Shown: positions 18,609 through 27,558, counted from the first letter of the stretch. The stretch: DNA of 64,000 bases from Corynebacterium aquatimens (GCF_030408395.1 NZ_CP046980.1:2046001-2110000), one strand, 5' to 3'. Made by a program: numbers and translations. The notes: generated by a model from the letters alone, not told the origin.

Positions 18609-18720
18609 TCTACTCGAAACCGTTTCGAGTAGATTTCAAGTATCACCGTTTACGCAGGTCAAACTAGAAACGACGCGTTTCAAGTAGGTTTCAAGTAGCT
18701 TTCGAGTACATTTCGAGTAG
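18609..18720. repeat. 112-bp iteron repeat, copy A (downstream of AlbA_2 gene)
   Basis: Copy A of a 112-bp direct repeat (105 of 112 bases identical to copy B at 20129-20240). It opens with the 23-bp palindrome CTACTCGAAAC-C-GTTTCGAGTAG (18610-18632) and carries 11-bp iterons of the type NTTTC(G/A)AGTAN starting at 18622, 18633, 18677, 18688, 18699 and 18710, all in the same 11-bp register. It ends 7 bp from the stop codon of the AlbA_2 gene and lies between that gene and the imuA' promoter. Confidence 0.9.
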
Positions 18721-18727
18721 CCCGAAA

Positions 18728-20128
18728 TTAGCCCAGCGGCCCTCGAACAGACCACACTGCGCGGGGGTCACGGGGGCTGTTGCCGCGCCAATCAACGATT
18801 CCCTTTTCCCGCATTGCTTGGAGAGCGCGACGCACAGGAGGCGTTGACAAAGACAACGCCTCTGCCACCTCTCCAGTAGACATCGGCCTACCGCTCGCTT
18901 GGAGCGCAGCGAGCACATCTGCAGCACTGCCCGGAAGGTCATTAGCAACATCTACGCCCAAACGCTGGAGAGCGTTCAACGTCAGGATGACGCTCCCGCT
19001 CGTTTGCTTGTACACGGGATCGGCGAAGCCAACTCGACGCATACCGGCGAACATACGCCGAATCCCCTCACCAAGTTCCTGGCCAATGTGAAGCTCCGAA
19101 GTGACGCGCGCAATCAATGGGTTCCTGGCAAAGCGCGAAATCTTCTCCGGCTTACTGGGGTCCACCAGCCCCGGAAAGCGGCCGGGGCTCGAGACTTCTA
19201 TCCGGTTTGGGTAGATCTCAAAACGAATGTGGTCACCGGCCATGCTGTAGGACCTGTGAATAACTGCATTGACCAGACCCTCAAGCCACACATCATGCGG
19301 GATTAGATTCTCGTCTTCAAAGAGCCCGCTTCCCGTCAGCCTACGAACACTGGGCAACATCGCGCGAATAGCTTCCTGCGCTTGAGCAATTTGCTGTGGC
19401 AGGGTCCCATCAAATCGTAGATCAGCAATAAGCTGTTGCTGATAACCAGGCAATCGATCATCTTCCCCAAACTGCAAAACTCGAACATGCGCGCTCGGGA
19501 AATACTCCTGCGGGTTCTCACCAAACAAAAGAAGCGCGGCCGTACGCGGACGGCCTTCCCGATCAAGGAGGTTCCGAGCCTTCAGGGCATCCACGGCAGA
19601 AGATGAGCCGATCACATCCGCATAGGCACAAACAGCCTCCCAGTCAAGATCTTCGCTTGCCGCCATGGCCGGAACGGAAGCATCATACTGTTGCTCGCCC
19701 TTGGTATACCGGAGTTCAAGAATGTCATCGGCACCCAAATTCCGTGATTCATCACCCACGCGAAGAAAACACTCACCGGATTTCAAGTAGTGAACCCGTT
19801 CACTTGGAAGAACGTGAAAAAGCAATACTTGGTCATCTTCGTTTACTGAAAACGCTTCAATCGTGACCCGAACGGTCGGATCCGTATGGTCCAGTGTCAC
19901 TTGTCGAAGATCATTTTCCTGCCCAGCAGTCGGTCTACCATCAAACCGGCGGTCACTAATACCAACCGCAATCACGCCACCTTCAGCATTGGCCATCCCC
20001 ACAATTGTTTTAGCCAAGTCCTTCGGTTTGATCCGGAACGATTTTCGTTCAAACCATTGGTCTTCAGGAACACTGAGAAGCAGAGTCGGATCCTCGCGGT
20101 ATCGGAAAGGCTCATTCACGCTACACAT
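18728..20128 (-). CDS. AlbA_2 (Schlafen-like) DNA-binding / GHKL ATPase / winged-helix regulator-like protein
   Basis: A 466-residue protein with three parts: an N-terminal AlbA_2 (Schlafen-type, divergent AAA_4) domain, WFERKSFRI then KTIVGMANAEGGVIAVGISD, residues about 24-120; a central GHKL-type HATPase_c_4 domain with the N-box LVNAVIHRSY near residue 286 and the later glycine-rich GQELGEGIRRMF; and a C-terminal winged helix (MSTGEVAEALSLSTPPVRRALQAM). Such proteins are widespread predicted regulators of unknown role. The ATG at 20128 (MCSVNEPFRYRED) abuts repeat copy B; the longer frame to 20182 would translate the repeat. Its codon use and lone position between two 112-bp repeats suggest insertion as a cassette. 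Confidence 0.8.
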   Translation of the reverse strand: MCSVNEPFRYREDPTLLLSVPEDQWFERKSFRIKPKDLAKTIVGMANAEGGVIAVGISDRRFDGRPTAGQENDLRQVTLDHTDPTVRVTIEAFSVNEDDQVLLFHVLPSERVHYLKSGECFLRVGDESRNLGADDILELRYTKGEQQYDASVPAMAASEDLDWEAVCAYADVIGSSSAVDALKARNLLDREGRPRTAALLLFGENPQEYFPSAHVRVLQFGEDDRLPGYQQQLIADLRFDGTLPQQIAQAQEAIRAMLPSVRRLTGSGLFEDENLIPHDVWLEGLVNAVIHRSYSMAGDHIRFEIYPNRIEVSSPGRFPGLVDPSKPEKISRFARNPLIARVTSELHIGQELGEGIRRMFAGMRRVGFADPVYKQTSGSVILTLNALQRLGVDVANDLPGSAADVLAALQASGRPMSTGEVAEALSLSTPPVRRALQAMREKGIVDWRGNSPRDPRAVWSVRGPLG

Positions 20129-20240
20129 TCTACTCGAAACCGTTTCGAGTAGATTTCGAGTAGCAGCGTTTACCCAGGTCAAACTAGAAATGACGCGTTT
20201 CGAGTAGGTTTCAAGTAGCTTTCGAGTACGTTTCGAGTAG
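20129..20240. repeat. 112-bp iteron repeat, copy B (upstream of AlbA_2 gene)
   Basis: Copy B begins at the base next to the AlbA_2 gene's ATG and ends at the base before the esrR stop codon. The palindrome CTACTCGAAAC-C-GTTTCGAGTAG occupies 20130-20152. Iterons start at 20142, 20153, 20197, 20208, 20219 and 20230; the 33-bp spacer between the second and third is exactly three units. It must contain the gene's promoter, so the iterons are probably binding sites for its product or another regulator. Seven substitutions separate it from copy A. Confidence 0.9.
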
Positions 20241-20945
20241 CTAATCCAGTGAGTGATCGGCTGCCCAGCGGGTGAGTTGGTGGCGGTTGGAGGTCTGTGT
20301 TTTGCGCAAAATGTTCGACGCGTGGGTTTCTACCGTCTTCACTGAGATGAACAGCTGCTCGGCGATTTCTTTGTAGGTATATCCCCGCGCAAGGAGTCGT
20401 AGAACTTCCAGCTCGCGGCGGGTGAGAACGTCGATCGCAGGATCATCGTCGCTCACAGGCTCCGGCTCCCCCGCCGGGTCCTCAGCGACTCCACCCGATG
20501 CGAAAGCGTCAAGGACAAAACCAGCCAGCCGCGGGGAAAAGTACGCGTCTCCACCGTGAATGCAGGCGATCGCTTCGGCCAGCTCAGCGCCGTCAATGCT
20601 CTTGGTCACATACCCACGAGCACCCGCACGAATCAATGCAATCACGTCTTCTGCGGCATCGGAAACGCTTAAGGCAAGGAATTTCGGAGCCTCAATTGGA
20701 TGCGACTGCCCCAGCACTGCCTGGATAACCGCCAAACCACCGCCGTCCGGCATATGGACATCCAAGAGCACCACGTCAGGGCGGGCATCACGGATTCCCG
20801 CCACGGCATCGGAAACGGTCCCAGCATCCCCCACGATGTTGATTGCGGGGACAGCCGCGAGCTCTGCTTTCACGCCAGATCGGAACACAGAATGATCATC
20901 TACCAAAAAGACCCTGATCTGGGGCACGCTTACCGGCTCGGTCAT
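20241..20945 (-). CDS. esrR: LuxR-family response regulator, EsrR-like
   Basis: A 234-residue NarL/LuxR-type response regulator. The receiver domain has the acidic pair VDDHSVFR, the phospho-acceptor Asp in VVLLDVHMPDGGG and the conserved Lys in GYVTKSIDG. The C-terminal helix-turn-helix reads LTRRELEVLRLLARGYTYKEIAEQLFISVKTVETH. It follows its kinase gene with a 4-bp overlap. Kinase, regulator and the divergent PspC protein together match the EsrISR envelope-stress system of C. glutamicum. The symbol rests on this context and domain content. Confidence 0.85.
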   Translation of the reverse strand: MTEPVSVPQIRVFLVDDHSVFRSGVKAELAAVPAINIVGDAGTVSDAVAGIRDARPDVVLLDVHMPDGGGLAVIQAVLGQSHPIEAPKFLALSVSDAAEDVIALIRAGARGYVTKSIDGAELAEAIACIHGGDAYFSPRLAGFVLDAFASGGVAEDPAGEPEPVSDDDPAIDVLTRRELEVLRLLARGYTYKEIAEQLFISVKTVETHASNILRKTQTSNRHQLTRWAADHSLD

Positions 20946-22162
20946 GGTGTCGAGGGTAGTTCGAGTGCGACTTCAGTGCCGGAACCGGGCGCGGTGGTGA
21001 TGGTAGCCGTGCCCCCGGCGCGCTCCATACGGCCAGTAATGGACTCGCGCACACCGTGGCGATCAGCCGGAATGTGCTCAAGATCGAACCCTGCTCCCCG
21101 GTCACGAACGTAGACGGAAACCGCCTCAGCCGGAAAATGCTCCACGTACACGTCCACACTGGTGCATCCAGAATGCTTCGCGGCGTTGACCATAGCTTCC
21201 CGCGCAGCAAGCACGATCGGCTCAACCGCACCGGTGTAGGCGGTATCCTCACCCACGGTGACGGGACTAATCCGCACGTTAAACATATCTTCCACCTCAC
21301 CGGCGGCAGTGTTGATAGCGGAAAAAACCGTCGCTGGAGCTGGACTTACTGGGCTTACTGGGCTTTCAATTTCATCCGGAGTAGTCGGCGGGGTGTCGTC
21401 GAAAAGCCACGCGCGAAGCTCCCGCTCCTGACGGCGGGCTAAGCGGGCGACCTCCCCTGGATCATCCGACCGTTTTTGAATAAGCGCGAGGGTCTGAAGA
21501 ACCGAATCATGTAGATGCGACGCAATGTCAGCGCGCTGATCCGATGCTGCTTTCGCTTCCTTCTGCGCCACGAGATCACGAACAAGCCGGGCAATAAGTG
21601 GCACAACCAGCAACGCGATGCCGAACACCGCGATCAGAACGGCCAGGATGATCCCACCAACCGGCCCGGCTTTCGACGTGCGGTCCGTCATCGTGGCCAG
21701 TGCAATGACACCGCCCAGAACCAACAACCCGCCAACGGCCAGCAATGCGATCGTCCCTATCGAGTGAATGTCGCGGTCATACGCGCGCCAGGCCAGCACT
21801 GTGCCCAACGCAACGATGGCGAGAACCCCCACTGCCCCTGAGCCACTTTCACCACCACCAAGATGTGGCAGGGCGGAGAGCAACATCGCTAGCGCAACCA
21901 ACAGGTAGTTGGCGGATTCGCCCCACTTCCTTTCGTCGATAGGCGACGCTGTGCCCTGCGGAACGAATGCCCACGCCAGACCGTAAAGAAGCAACCCCAG
22001 GCCCCCGGCGAGACACAAGCCTGTGAAGGCCAGGCGCACCCACAAAACATCGACGCGCAGGTGAGCCGACAGACCCGCAGCGACACCCGCGACAACACGG
22101 CCATTTGTGGACCGCGTAAGGCGCGGATAGGCGCGCGGGGCTTCAGCAGCATGGATAGCCAT
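20942..22162 (-). CDS. esrS: PspC-domain sensor histidine kinase, EsrS-like
   Basis: A 406-residue membrane kinase. The N-terminal PspC domain (RSTNGRVVAGVAAGLSAHL) is followed by several membrane helices, then a HisKA_3 dimerisation domain with the phospho-His in IASHLHDSVLQTLALIQ and a GHKL ATPase with VNAAKHSGCTSVDVY and RDRGAGFDL. The frame extends to 22198, but ATG at 22162 is preceded by a good ribosome site (GGGGG) and leaves the palindromic operator candidate outside the gene. It probably senses envelope stress and phosphorylates EsrR; the divergent esrI product would inhibit it, as reported for C. glutamicum. Confidence 0.85.
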   Translation of the reverse strand: MAIHAAEAPRAYPRLTRSTNGRVVAGVAAGLSAHLRVDVLWVRLAFTGLCLAGGLGLLLYGLAWAFVPQGTASPIDERKWGESANYLLVALAMLLSALPHLGGGESGSGAVGVLAIVALGTVLAWRAYDRDIHSIGTIALLAVGGLLVLGGVIALATMTDRTSKAGPVGGIILAVLIAVFGIALLVVPLIARLVRDLVAQKEAKAASDQRADIASHLHDSVLQTLALIQKRSDDPGEVARLARRQERELRAWLFDDTPPTTPDEIESPVSPVSPAPATVFSAINTAAGEVEDMFNVRISPVTVGEDTAYTGAVEPIVLAAREAMVNAAKHSGCTSVDVYVEHFPAEAVSVYVRDRGAGFDLEHIPADRHGVRESITGRMERAGGTATITTAPGSGTEVALELPSTP

Positions 22163-22197
22163 GTCCCCCATCATTTCATGGGGGTGCGGCACCCACA

Positions 22198-22229
22198 TCA
22201 GGGGAAACCCTGAACTTTAAAAATCAGGG
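22198..22229. promoter_or_regulatory. Palindromic operator candidate between esrS and esrI
   Basis: TCAGGG-GAAA-CCCTGA (22198-22213) is a perfect palindrome with 6-bp arms, and a third half-site TCAGGG follows at 22224-22229 after a 10-bp A/T-rich spacer. It sits in the divergent esrS/esrI promoter region and is a natural candidate for the EsrR site. Confidence 0.4.
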
Positions 22230-22274
22230 CAAATCCCGATACCGCTATGAGCTGCACGAACCCATACTTGAAGC

Positions 22275-23393
22275 ATGGAAACGAACAACAACCAAAGCAC
22301 TTTCGACCAGATGTGGGCAACCCGCCCGCCCCGCATCCCCAAGGACCAGGGCGGCAACGCGGTGGGCGCGGGCGTCTGCGAAGGCATCGCCGTGCGCTAC
22401 CAAATCGACGTGACGCTGGTGCGGCTCGCATTCGTGGCGCTTTCCCTGGTGTTCGGCAGTGGCCTTTTCATCTACGTTTTGTGCTGGCTGTGTATGCCGC
22501 GATTCGGGATGTCCACCTCGCCGGCGCAGGCCATCGGACTTCCGAAGCAACAGCTCGATGATATGGAGCGCAAAGAGCGTGACCTCGCGTGGCTGCTGAT
22601 CATCTTGCTCATTGTCTTCTTCCCCTCAATCTCCATCGGCACCGCCGGGTTCGGGGTGTTCTCCAGCCTCGGCGGAGTGGCCCTGGCTGGCCTTGCATGG
22701 TGGGCACTCCACCAGCGCTTGCCTGAACCGCCCGCGGGGCTCATCGCGCAGCCGCGCCCGCGTAACGGCGAACGAACGGACACGTCTTCGCCTGCCGACC
22801 CACTGGTGACCGCGGGTTTCAGCCCTGCACCTGGGTATCCACACCCCGGCGCGGGCCGCACAACCCCGCCTGCCTGGGACCCGTTGGGGACCGCCCCTGC
22901 ACTGTGGCACCTGCCCGATCCGGATGAAACGCTGGGTGCAGGCGCCGGCTCCAACACCCAACCCCAAAAGAGCCGCCGCCTGTGGCTGTGGATCCCCGTG
23001 GCGCTAGTGTGTTCCGGCTTCATCTTCCTTGGCCTGCTGTTCACTGACTCCGCACGGTTCTACACCTTCGACTCCGGTGTGATCGGCCGCATCGGCGACA
23101 CCACCATCACCTACCACGAAGGCGACGACCTGGAACGCGTCAACTCCTGGGTGGGCAGCGTGACCCTGGACTTGAGCGACATTGGTACTCAAGAAAAAGC
23201 CCAGAAATTGGAAGTTGGCAACTACATCGGCAGCATCAACATCACCCTGCCCAAGGACGTGCCAGTTGATGTGACGTGCGCCTCAAGCATCGGGGAAAAC
23301 AACTGCCCCGCCGGCACCATGAACAAAGACGCCAAAGGCGAAACCATCACCATCGACGCCCGCCAGTTCCTCGGCGAGATCACCATCGAATAG
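22275..23393 (+). CDS. esrI: PspC-domain membrane protein with LiaF-like C-terminus, EsrI-like
   Basis: A 372-residue membrane protein. An N-terminal PspC domain (PKDQGGNAVGAGVCEGIAVRY, residues about 18-80) is followed by membrane helices, a Pro-rich linker, one more helix near residue 245 (LWIPVALVCSGFIFLGLLF) and an exported domain with WVGSVTLDLSDIG and YIGSINITLPKDVPVDV, the repeated strand pattern of LiaF-type proteins. It is divergent from esrSR and probably acts as the inhibitory third component of the system. Confidence 0.8.
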   Translation: METNNNQSTFDQMWATRPPRIPKDQGGNAVGAGVCEGIAVRYQIDVTLVRLAFVALSLVFGSGLFIYVLCWLCMPRFGMSTSPAQAIGLPKQQLDDMERKERDLAWLLIILLIVFFPSISIGTAGFGVFSSLGGVALAGLAWWALHQRLPEPPAGLIAQPRPRNGERTDTSSPADPLVTAGFSPAPGYPHPGAGRTTPPAWDPLGTAPALWHLPDPDETLGAGAGSNTQPQKSRRLWLWIPVALVCSGFIFLGLLFTDSARFYTFDSGVIGRIGDTTITYHEGDDLERVNSWVGSVTLDLSDIGTQEKAQKLEVGNYIGSINITLPKDVPVDVTCASSIGENNCPAGTMNKDAKGETITIDARQFLGEITIE

Positions 23394-23404
23394 CGCGGAG
23401 GCAG

Positions 23405-23490
23405 TATACTTCGATGATTTCAGCCACAATCCCCACCGCCGTGAACTGCGCAAACTATATGCGCAAGGACTTATGTGGCATCGAAGTATA
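23405..23490. repeat. 86-bp element with perfect 12-bp inverted ends
   Basis: TATACTTCGATG (23405-23416) and CATCGAAGTATA (23479-23490) are perfect inverted copies separated by 62 bp. The 25-codon frame inside (ATG 23414 to TAG 23491, starting MISATIPTAV) begins and ends in the arms and could be a gene remnant. The layout resembles a small non-autonomous mobile element or a long hairpin. It lies in the 130-bp gap between esrI and guaA. Confidence 0.6.
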
Positions 23491-23498
23491 GTTTTATG

Positions 23499-23524
23499 AG
23501 GACTGGCGCTACGGCGCCAATCCT
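23499..23524 (-). terminator. Hairpin between guaA and esrI
   Basis: AGGACTGGCGC-TACG-GCGCCAATCCT forms an 11-bp stem with one mismatch and a 4-base loop, directly at the guaA stop codon. A clear T-run is lacking on either side, so it is an imperfect intrinsic terminator for guaA. Confidence 0.5.
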
Positions 23525-25131
23525 TACTCCCACTCGATGGTCCCGGGCGGCTTGGAGGTCACATCCAGCACGACACGGTTGACGTCTTCGACCTCATTAG
23601 TGATGCGGGTGGAGATCGTCTCCAAGACCTCGTAGGGGACGCGGACCCAGTCGGCGGTCATGGCGTCCTCGCTGGCCACAGGACGCAGCACGATCGGGTG
23701 GCCGTAGGTGCGGCCGTCGCCCTGGACGCCGACGGAACGGACGTCAGCGAGCAGGATCACCGGGCACTGCCAGATCGTGTCATCCAGGCCCGCGCGGGTG
23801 AGCTCCTCACGCGCGATGGCGTCGGCCTTGCGCAGCGTTTCCAGGCGCTCTTCGGTGACCTCACCGATGATGCGGATGCCCAGGCCCGGGCCCGGGAAGG
23901 GCTGGCGGTTCACGATGACATCGGGCAAGCCAAGCTCACGGCCAACTGCGCGGACTTCGTCCTTAAACAGAAGGCGAAGTGGTTCAACCAGCTCAAACTC
24001 GACGTCGTCCGGCAAGCCGCCCACGTTGTGGTGGCTCTTGATGTTCGCGGTGCCCGATCCCCCGCCGGACTCAACCACGTCCGGGTACAGCGTGCCCTGC
24101 ACAAGGAAGTCCACGCTTTGGCCTTCGTTGCCGGATTCGGCGAGAACTCCGGCAACCGCGCGCTCAAAGGAACGGATGAACTCCGCACCGATGGCCTTGC
24201 GCTTTGCTTCGGGCTCCGTGACGCCAGCGAGTTTGTTCAGGAAGGCTTCGCGCTCATCGACGGTGACCAGCTTGGCGCCGGTCGCGGCAACGAAGTCGGT
24301 TTCGACCTGCTCCCGCTCGCCTTGGCGCAGGAGACCGTGGTCGACGAAAACGCAGGTGAGGCGGTCGCCGATGGCGCGCTGAACAAGAGCCGCGGCAACA
24401 GCGGAATCGACGCCACCGGACAAACCACAAATGGCATGGCCGTCAGGGCCGATTTGCTCCGAAATCGCGTCGATAAGCTGGTCCGCAATGTTGGACGCCG
24501 TCCATGTCTGCTCAAGGCCTGCGACCTCGGTGAGGAAGCGGGTCAGCACCTCTTGGCCGTGCGGGGAGTGCATGACCTCCGGGTGGTACTGCACGCCGGC
24601 CATGCACAGCTGCGTGTTCTCAAAGGCTGCAACCGGTGCACCGGCGCTGGTTGCGGTGACCTCAAACCCATCGGGGGCCTTGGTCACGGAATCGCCGTGG
24701 CTCATCCACACCGGGTGGGTCTCACTCAGACCGGCGTGAAGAACGCCACCGCGGACATCCATGTTGGTGCGGCCGTACTCGCGCGAGCCAGTCTTAGCCA
24801 CGGTGCCACCCAGCGCCTGAGTCATCACCTGGAAGCCGTAGCAGATGCCGAACGTGGGCAGTCCAAGCTCAAAGATGGCCGGGTCGAGCTGCGGCGCACC
24901 GTCCTCGTACACCGAGGACGGGCCGCCGGAAAGAACGAGCGCGACCGGGTCTTTAGCTTTCAGCTCTTTAGCCGTGATCGTGTGCGGCACGACCTCCGAG
25001 TAGATGCGGGCCTCACGCACTCTGCGCGCGATCAGCTGGGCGTATTGCGCGCCGAAGTCTACAACGATGACGGGACGCGGGTGGGCGTTCGCAGACGGGG
25101 TCTGCTCTGGTGCGTTCGTGGAGGTAGTCAC
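23524..25131 (-). CDS. guaA: GMP synthase (glutamine-hydrolysing)
   Basis: Converts XMP to GMP using glutamine and ATP; last step of guanine nucleotide synthesis after GuaB. The 535 residues hold a class-I glutaminase domain (nucleophile Cys in [16 protein letters not shown], catalytic His-x-Glu in QYHPEV), an ATP-pyrophosphatase domain with the loop [14 protein letters not shown], and the dimerisation domain ending [12 protein letters not shown]. Start is GTG at 25131. The long open frame on the opposite strand over this gene is a shadow. Confidence 0.97.
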   Translation of the reverse strand: MTTSTNAPEQTPSANAHPRPVIVVDFGAQYAQLIARRVREARIYSEVVPHTITAKELKAKDPVALVLSGGPSSVYEDGAPQLDPAIFELGLPTFGICYGFQVMTQALGGTVAKTGSREYGRTNMDVRGGVLHAGLSETHPVWMSHGDSVTKAPDGFEVTATSAGAPVAAFENTQLCMAGVQYHPEVMHSPHGQEVLTRFLTEVAGLEQTWTASNIADQLIDAISEQIGPDGHAICGLSGGVDSAVAAALVQRAIGDRLTCVFVDHGLLRQGEREQVETDFVAATGAKLVTVDEREAFLNKLAGVTEPEAKRKAIGAEFIRSFERAVAGVLAESGNEGQSVDFLVQGTLYPDVVESGGGSGTANIKSHHNVGGLPDDVEFELVEPLRLLFKDEVRAVGRELGLPDVIVNRQPFPGPGLGIRIIGEVTEERLETLRKADAIAREELTRAGLDDTIWQCPVILLADVRSVGVQGDGRTYGHPIVLRPVASEDAMTADWVRVPYEVLETISTRITNEVEDVNRVVLDVTSKPPGTIEWE

Positions 25132-25250
25132 GGTTTCAGAGTTTAACTCATGGCCTGAATAGACTGAACAGTCGCAACTGTGCAGGGTGAATTGCGGGTT
25201 CAGGGCGGCGTCGATAAGCGTGCTCCCGGAAGATAAGTAGAGTTGAACGC

Positions 25251-25937
25251 ATGTCGGTGAGCGAATTATCCACCTCGACCCAGAACTATTTGAAGGTCAT
25301 CTGGAGTCTCACGGAATGGTCGACGGAACCCGTGACCGCGACCCTGATTTCGAAGCAGACGGGGCTGCGGACGTCGTCGGTCTCGGATGCTGTGCGCAAG
25401 CTCGCCGCGCAGGAGTTGATCGTGCACGCCCCGTACGGCTCGGTGGAATTGACCGAGAAGGGCCGCAAATACGCAGTGGACATGATTCGGCGCCACCGGC
25501 TCATCGAGACGTTCTTGGTAGAAACTCTCGGGTACTCGTGGGACGAAGTGCACGACGAAGCGGAGCACTTGGAGCACGCAGTCTCTGACTACCTGGTGGA
25601 CAGGCTGGACAAGCTGCTCGGCCACCCCACCCGCGACCCGCACGGGGATCCGATCCCGGCCGCCGACGGTACGGTGCCCGCTTTGGACGCGCGCCGCCTC
25701 ACGGATGCTGGGGCGGGTGCGGGCGCAGCGGGGACGACGGTCACTGTCGAGCGGATCTCCGATTCGGACCCGACCCTGCTGAAGTTTTTCGAGGAGAACG
25801 GCATCGTTGTCGGTGCCGTCCTCACGGTCTCAGAAGGTGCGCCGTTTTCCGAGTCGCTAGATGTGAAGGTGGACGGGGCAAAGAACTCAGTTGCGCTCGG
25901 CCGCACCGCTTCCGGCGCGCTGTTCGTCTCCAGTTAG
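25251..25937 (+). CDS. mntR: DtxR-family manganese-responsive repressor
   Basis: A 228-residue metalloregulator with an N-terminal winged helix ([29 protein letters not shown]), a dimerisation/metal domain ([34 protein letters not shown], with His and Glu ligands), and a C-terminal SH3-like FeoA domain. It resembles the C. diphtheriae MntR more than DtxR. It faces a Mn/Zn-type ABC transporter operon, with a 51-bp convergent overlap, and most likely represses it when manganese is plentiful. Zinc as the ligand cannot be excluded. Confidence 0.85.
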   Translation: MSVSELSTSTQNYLKVIWSLTEWSTEPVTATLISKQTGLRTSSVSDAVRKLAAQELIVHAPYGSVELTEKGRKYAVDMIRRHRLIETFLVETLGYSWDEVHDEAEHLEHAVSDYLVDRLDKLLGHPTRDPHGDPIPAADGTVPALDARRLTDAGAGAGAAGTTVTVERISDSDPTLLKFFEENGIVVGAVLTVSEGAPFSESLDVKVDGAKNSVALGRTASGALFVSS

Positions 25938-26780
25938 ACGCGCCGTTCCGCCCCGGCGCGCAGTGACGAGCCCCTGGCTCGGGCTGAACAGGTACACCAG
26001 CAGGAATGCGATCCCCTGCGCCATGACCACGAGTCCGCCAGGCGAAGCGTCGAGGTAGTAGCTCACGTACAGCCCCACGACAGAGCATACGGTGGCCACC
26101 GCAGGGGCGATCAGCAGCATGCGGCCGAAACTGTCGGTCAGCAGGGATGCGGTCGCGCCCGGAATGATCAGCATCGCCACCACGAGGATCACCCCGACGG
26201 CCTGCAACCCCACCACGCAGGTGAGCGCGAGCAGGGCGAGCAACACTGCCCCAATCAGCTTCGGCCGCAAACCAATGGCGTGAGCGTGCACGGGATCAAA
26301 GGCGAAAAGCGTGAAATCGCGGCGCTTGAGCATGAGCACAGCCAGCGTGGCCACGCCCAAAACGAAGATCTGCACAAGATCAGCTTTGGAGACGCCGAGC
26401 AGGTTACCGAAGATAATGTGATTGAGGTCGGTTTGCGAGGGCGTGACGGATATGAGCACGAGCCCGAAAGCGAAGAGCGTCGTGAACACGATTCCGATCG
26501 CAGCGTCTTCTTTGACCCGGCTCGTATCACGCACGACACCGATCAATCCCACGGCGAGGAAGCCGAAGACCACTGCCCCGAGAGCGAAGGGAACGCCCGC
26601 GATATACGCCAGCACCACGCCGGGGAACACTGCGTGGGACACGGCATCGCCCATCAGCGACCAGCCGACGAGGACCAGCCAGCACGACAGCACCGCGCAC
26701 ACGATGGAGGAAATCAGGCTCGTGGCGAACGCGCGGACCATGAAGTCGTAGGCAAACGGGTCGAAGAGAAAAGAGATCAT
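25887..26780 (-). CDS. mntC: Metal ABC transporter permease (Mn/Zn family)
   Basis: A 297-residue ABC-3 family permease with about eight helices, including SSIVCAVLSCWLVLVGWSL at the N-terminal side and GLQAVGVILVVAMLIIPGA, the conserved coupling region of Mn/Zn/Fe-chelate permeases. Its start overlaps the ATPase gene's stop (ATGA). Its last 51 bp overlap the 3' end of mntR on the other strand. The letter in the symbol is by analogy only; metal specificity rests on the MntR neighbour. Confidence 0.85.
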   Translation of the reverse strand: MISFLFDPFAYDFMVRAFATSLISSIVCAVLSCWLVLVGWSLMGDAVSHAVFPGVVLAYIAGVPFALGAVVFGFLAVGLIGVVRDTSRVKEDAAIGIVFTTLFAFGLVLISVTPSQTDLNHIIFGNLLGVSKADLVQIFVLGVATLAVLMLKRRDFTLFAFDPVHAHAIGLRPKLIGAVLLALLALTCVVGLQAVGVILVVAMLIIPGATASLLTDSFGRMLLIAPAVATVCSVVGLYVSYYLDASPGGLVVMAQGIAFLLVYLFSPSQGLVTARRGGTARLTGDEQRAGSGAAERN

Positions 26781-27550
26781 CGTTTCATCACATCCAGTCC
26801 GAAGGCAGCGGCGAGATTATCGGGTTGCAGGACATCCTTGGGCGAGCCGTGCATGAGCACATGCCGGTTGAGCAGTATCGCTTCATCAGCCAAATCGGGC
26901 AACGTGGGGAGGTCGTGCGTCGACACAAAGACGGTGGCACCGCCGTCAGCAAGCTCGCGAAACAACCGGGTCATTGTCGCTTCGCTGCGCTTATCGACGC
27001 CCGCAAAAGGCTCGTCCAGCAGCATGATCCTCGCCCCCTGGGCAATGCACCGGGCAACAAAGGCGCGTTTCCGCTGGCCGCCCGAAAGCTGACCGATCTG
27101 ACGGGAGGCGAAATCTGTGAGCTCCACACGCTCGAGTGCATGGTCGACGGCTTCGATGTCAGCCCGGCGAGGCCGGCGGGTGAAACCGAGTTGTCCGTAG
27201 CGGCCCATCATGACCACCTCCCGCACGCTGACCGGGAAATCCCAGTCCACTGCCTCGCGCTGAGGCACGTACCCGAGCACACCGGTGCGGCGGGCGACAG
27301 CGGGGTCATCTCCGTTCACGGCGACAGTCCCGGAATCCGGCCGAGTCTGCCCCATAATCGTTTTGAATAGCGTAGATTTCCCGGATCCATTCATTCCGAC
27401 GAGTCCGCACACGCGTCCCGGCGCGATCTCGAGGGACGCGCCGTCGAGCGCGAGCACGCTCCCATAGTGGACGGTGACATCGCGCACGGATATCGCGGGA
27501 GTCGCGTTCGACGGAACGGCAACCGCGGGTATTGACGTTTCCTGTTGCAC
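26777..27550 (-). CDS. mntB: Metal ABC transporter ATP-binding protein
   Basis: A 257-residue ATPase with Walker A GMNGSGKST, signature LSGGQRKRAFVARCIAQ and Walker B IMLLDEPFAGVD. The start codon is GTG. It sits between the binding protein (8 bp upstream) and the permease (overlap), forming a three-gene importer operon. Metal, Mn2+ or Zn2+, is inferred. Confidence 0.87.
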   Translation of the reverse strand: MQQETSIPAVAVPSNATPAISVRDVTVHYGSVLALDGASLEIAPGRVCGLVGMNGSGKSTLFKTIMGQTRPDSGTVAVNGDDPAVARRTGVLGYVPQREAVDWDFPVSVREVVMMGRYGQLGFTRRPRRADIEAVDHALERVELTDFASRQIGQLSGGQRKRAFVARCIAQGARIMLLDEPFAGVDKRSEATMTRLFRELADGGATVFVSTHDLPTLPDLADEAILLNRHVLMHGSPKDVLQPDNLAAAFGLDVMKR

Positions 27551-27558
27551 CGCGACGC

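Noticed and set aside
23698..25146. 482-codon open frame on the plus strand
   Set aside because: It lies opposite guaA, which has full family motifs. The frame is open because of high GC third positions in guaA, and its translation has no recognisable domain.
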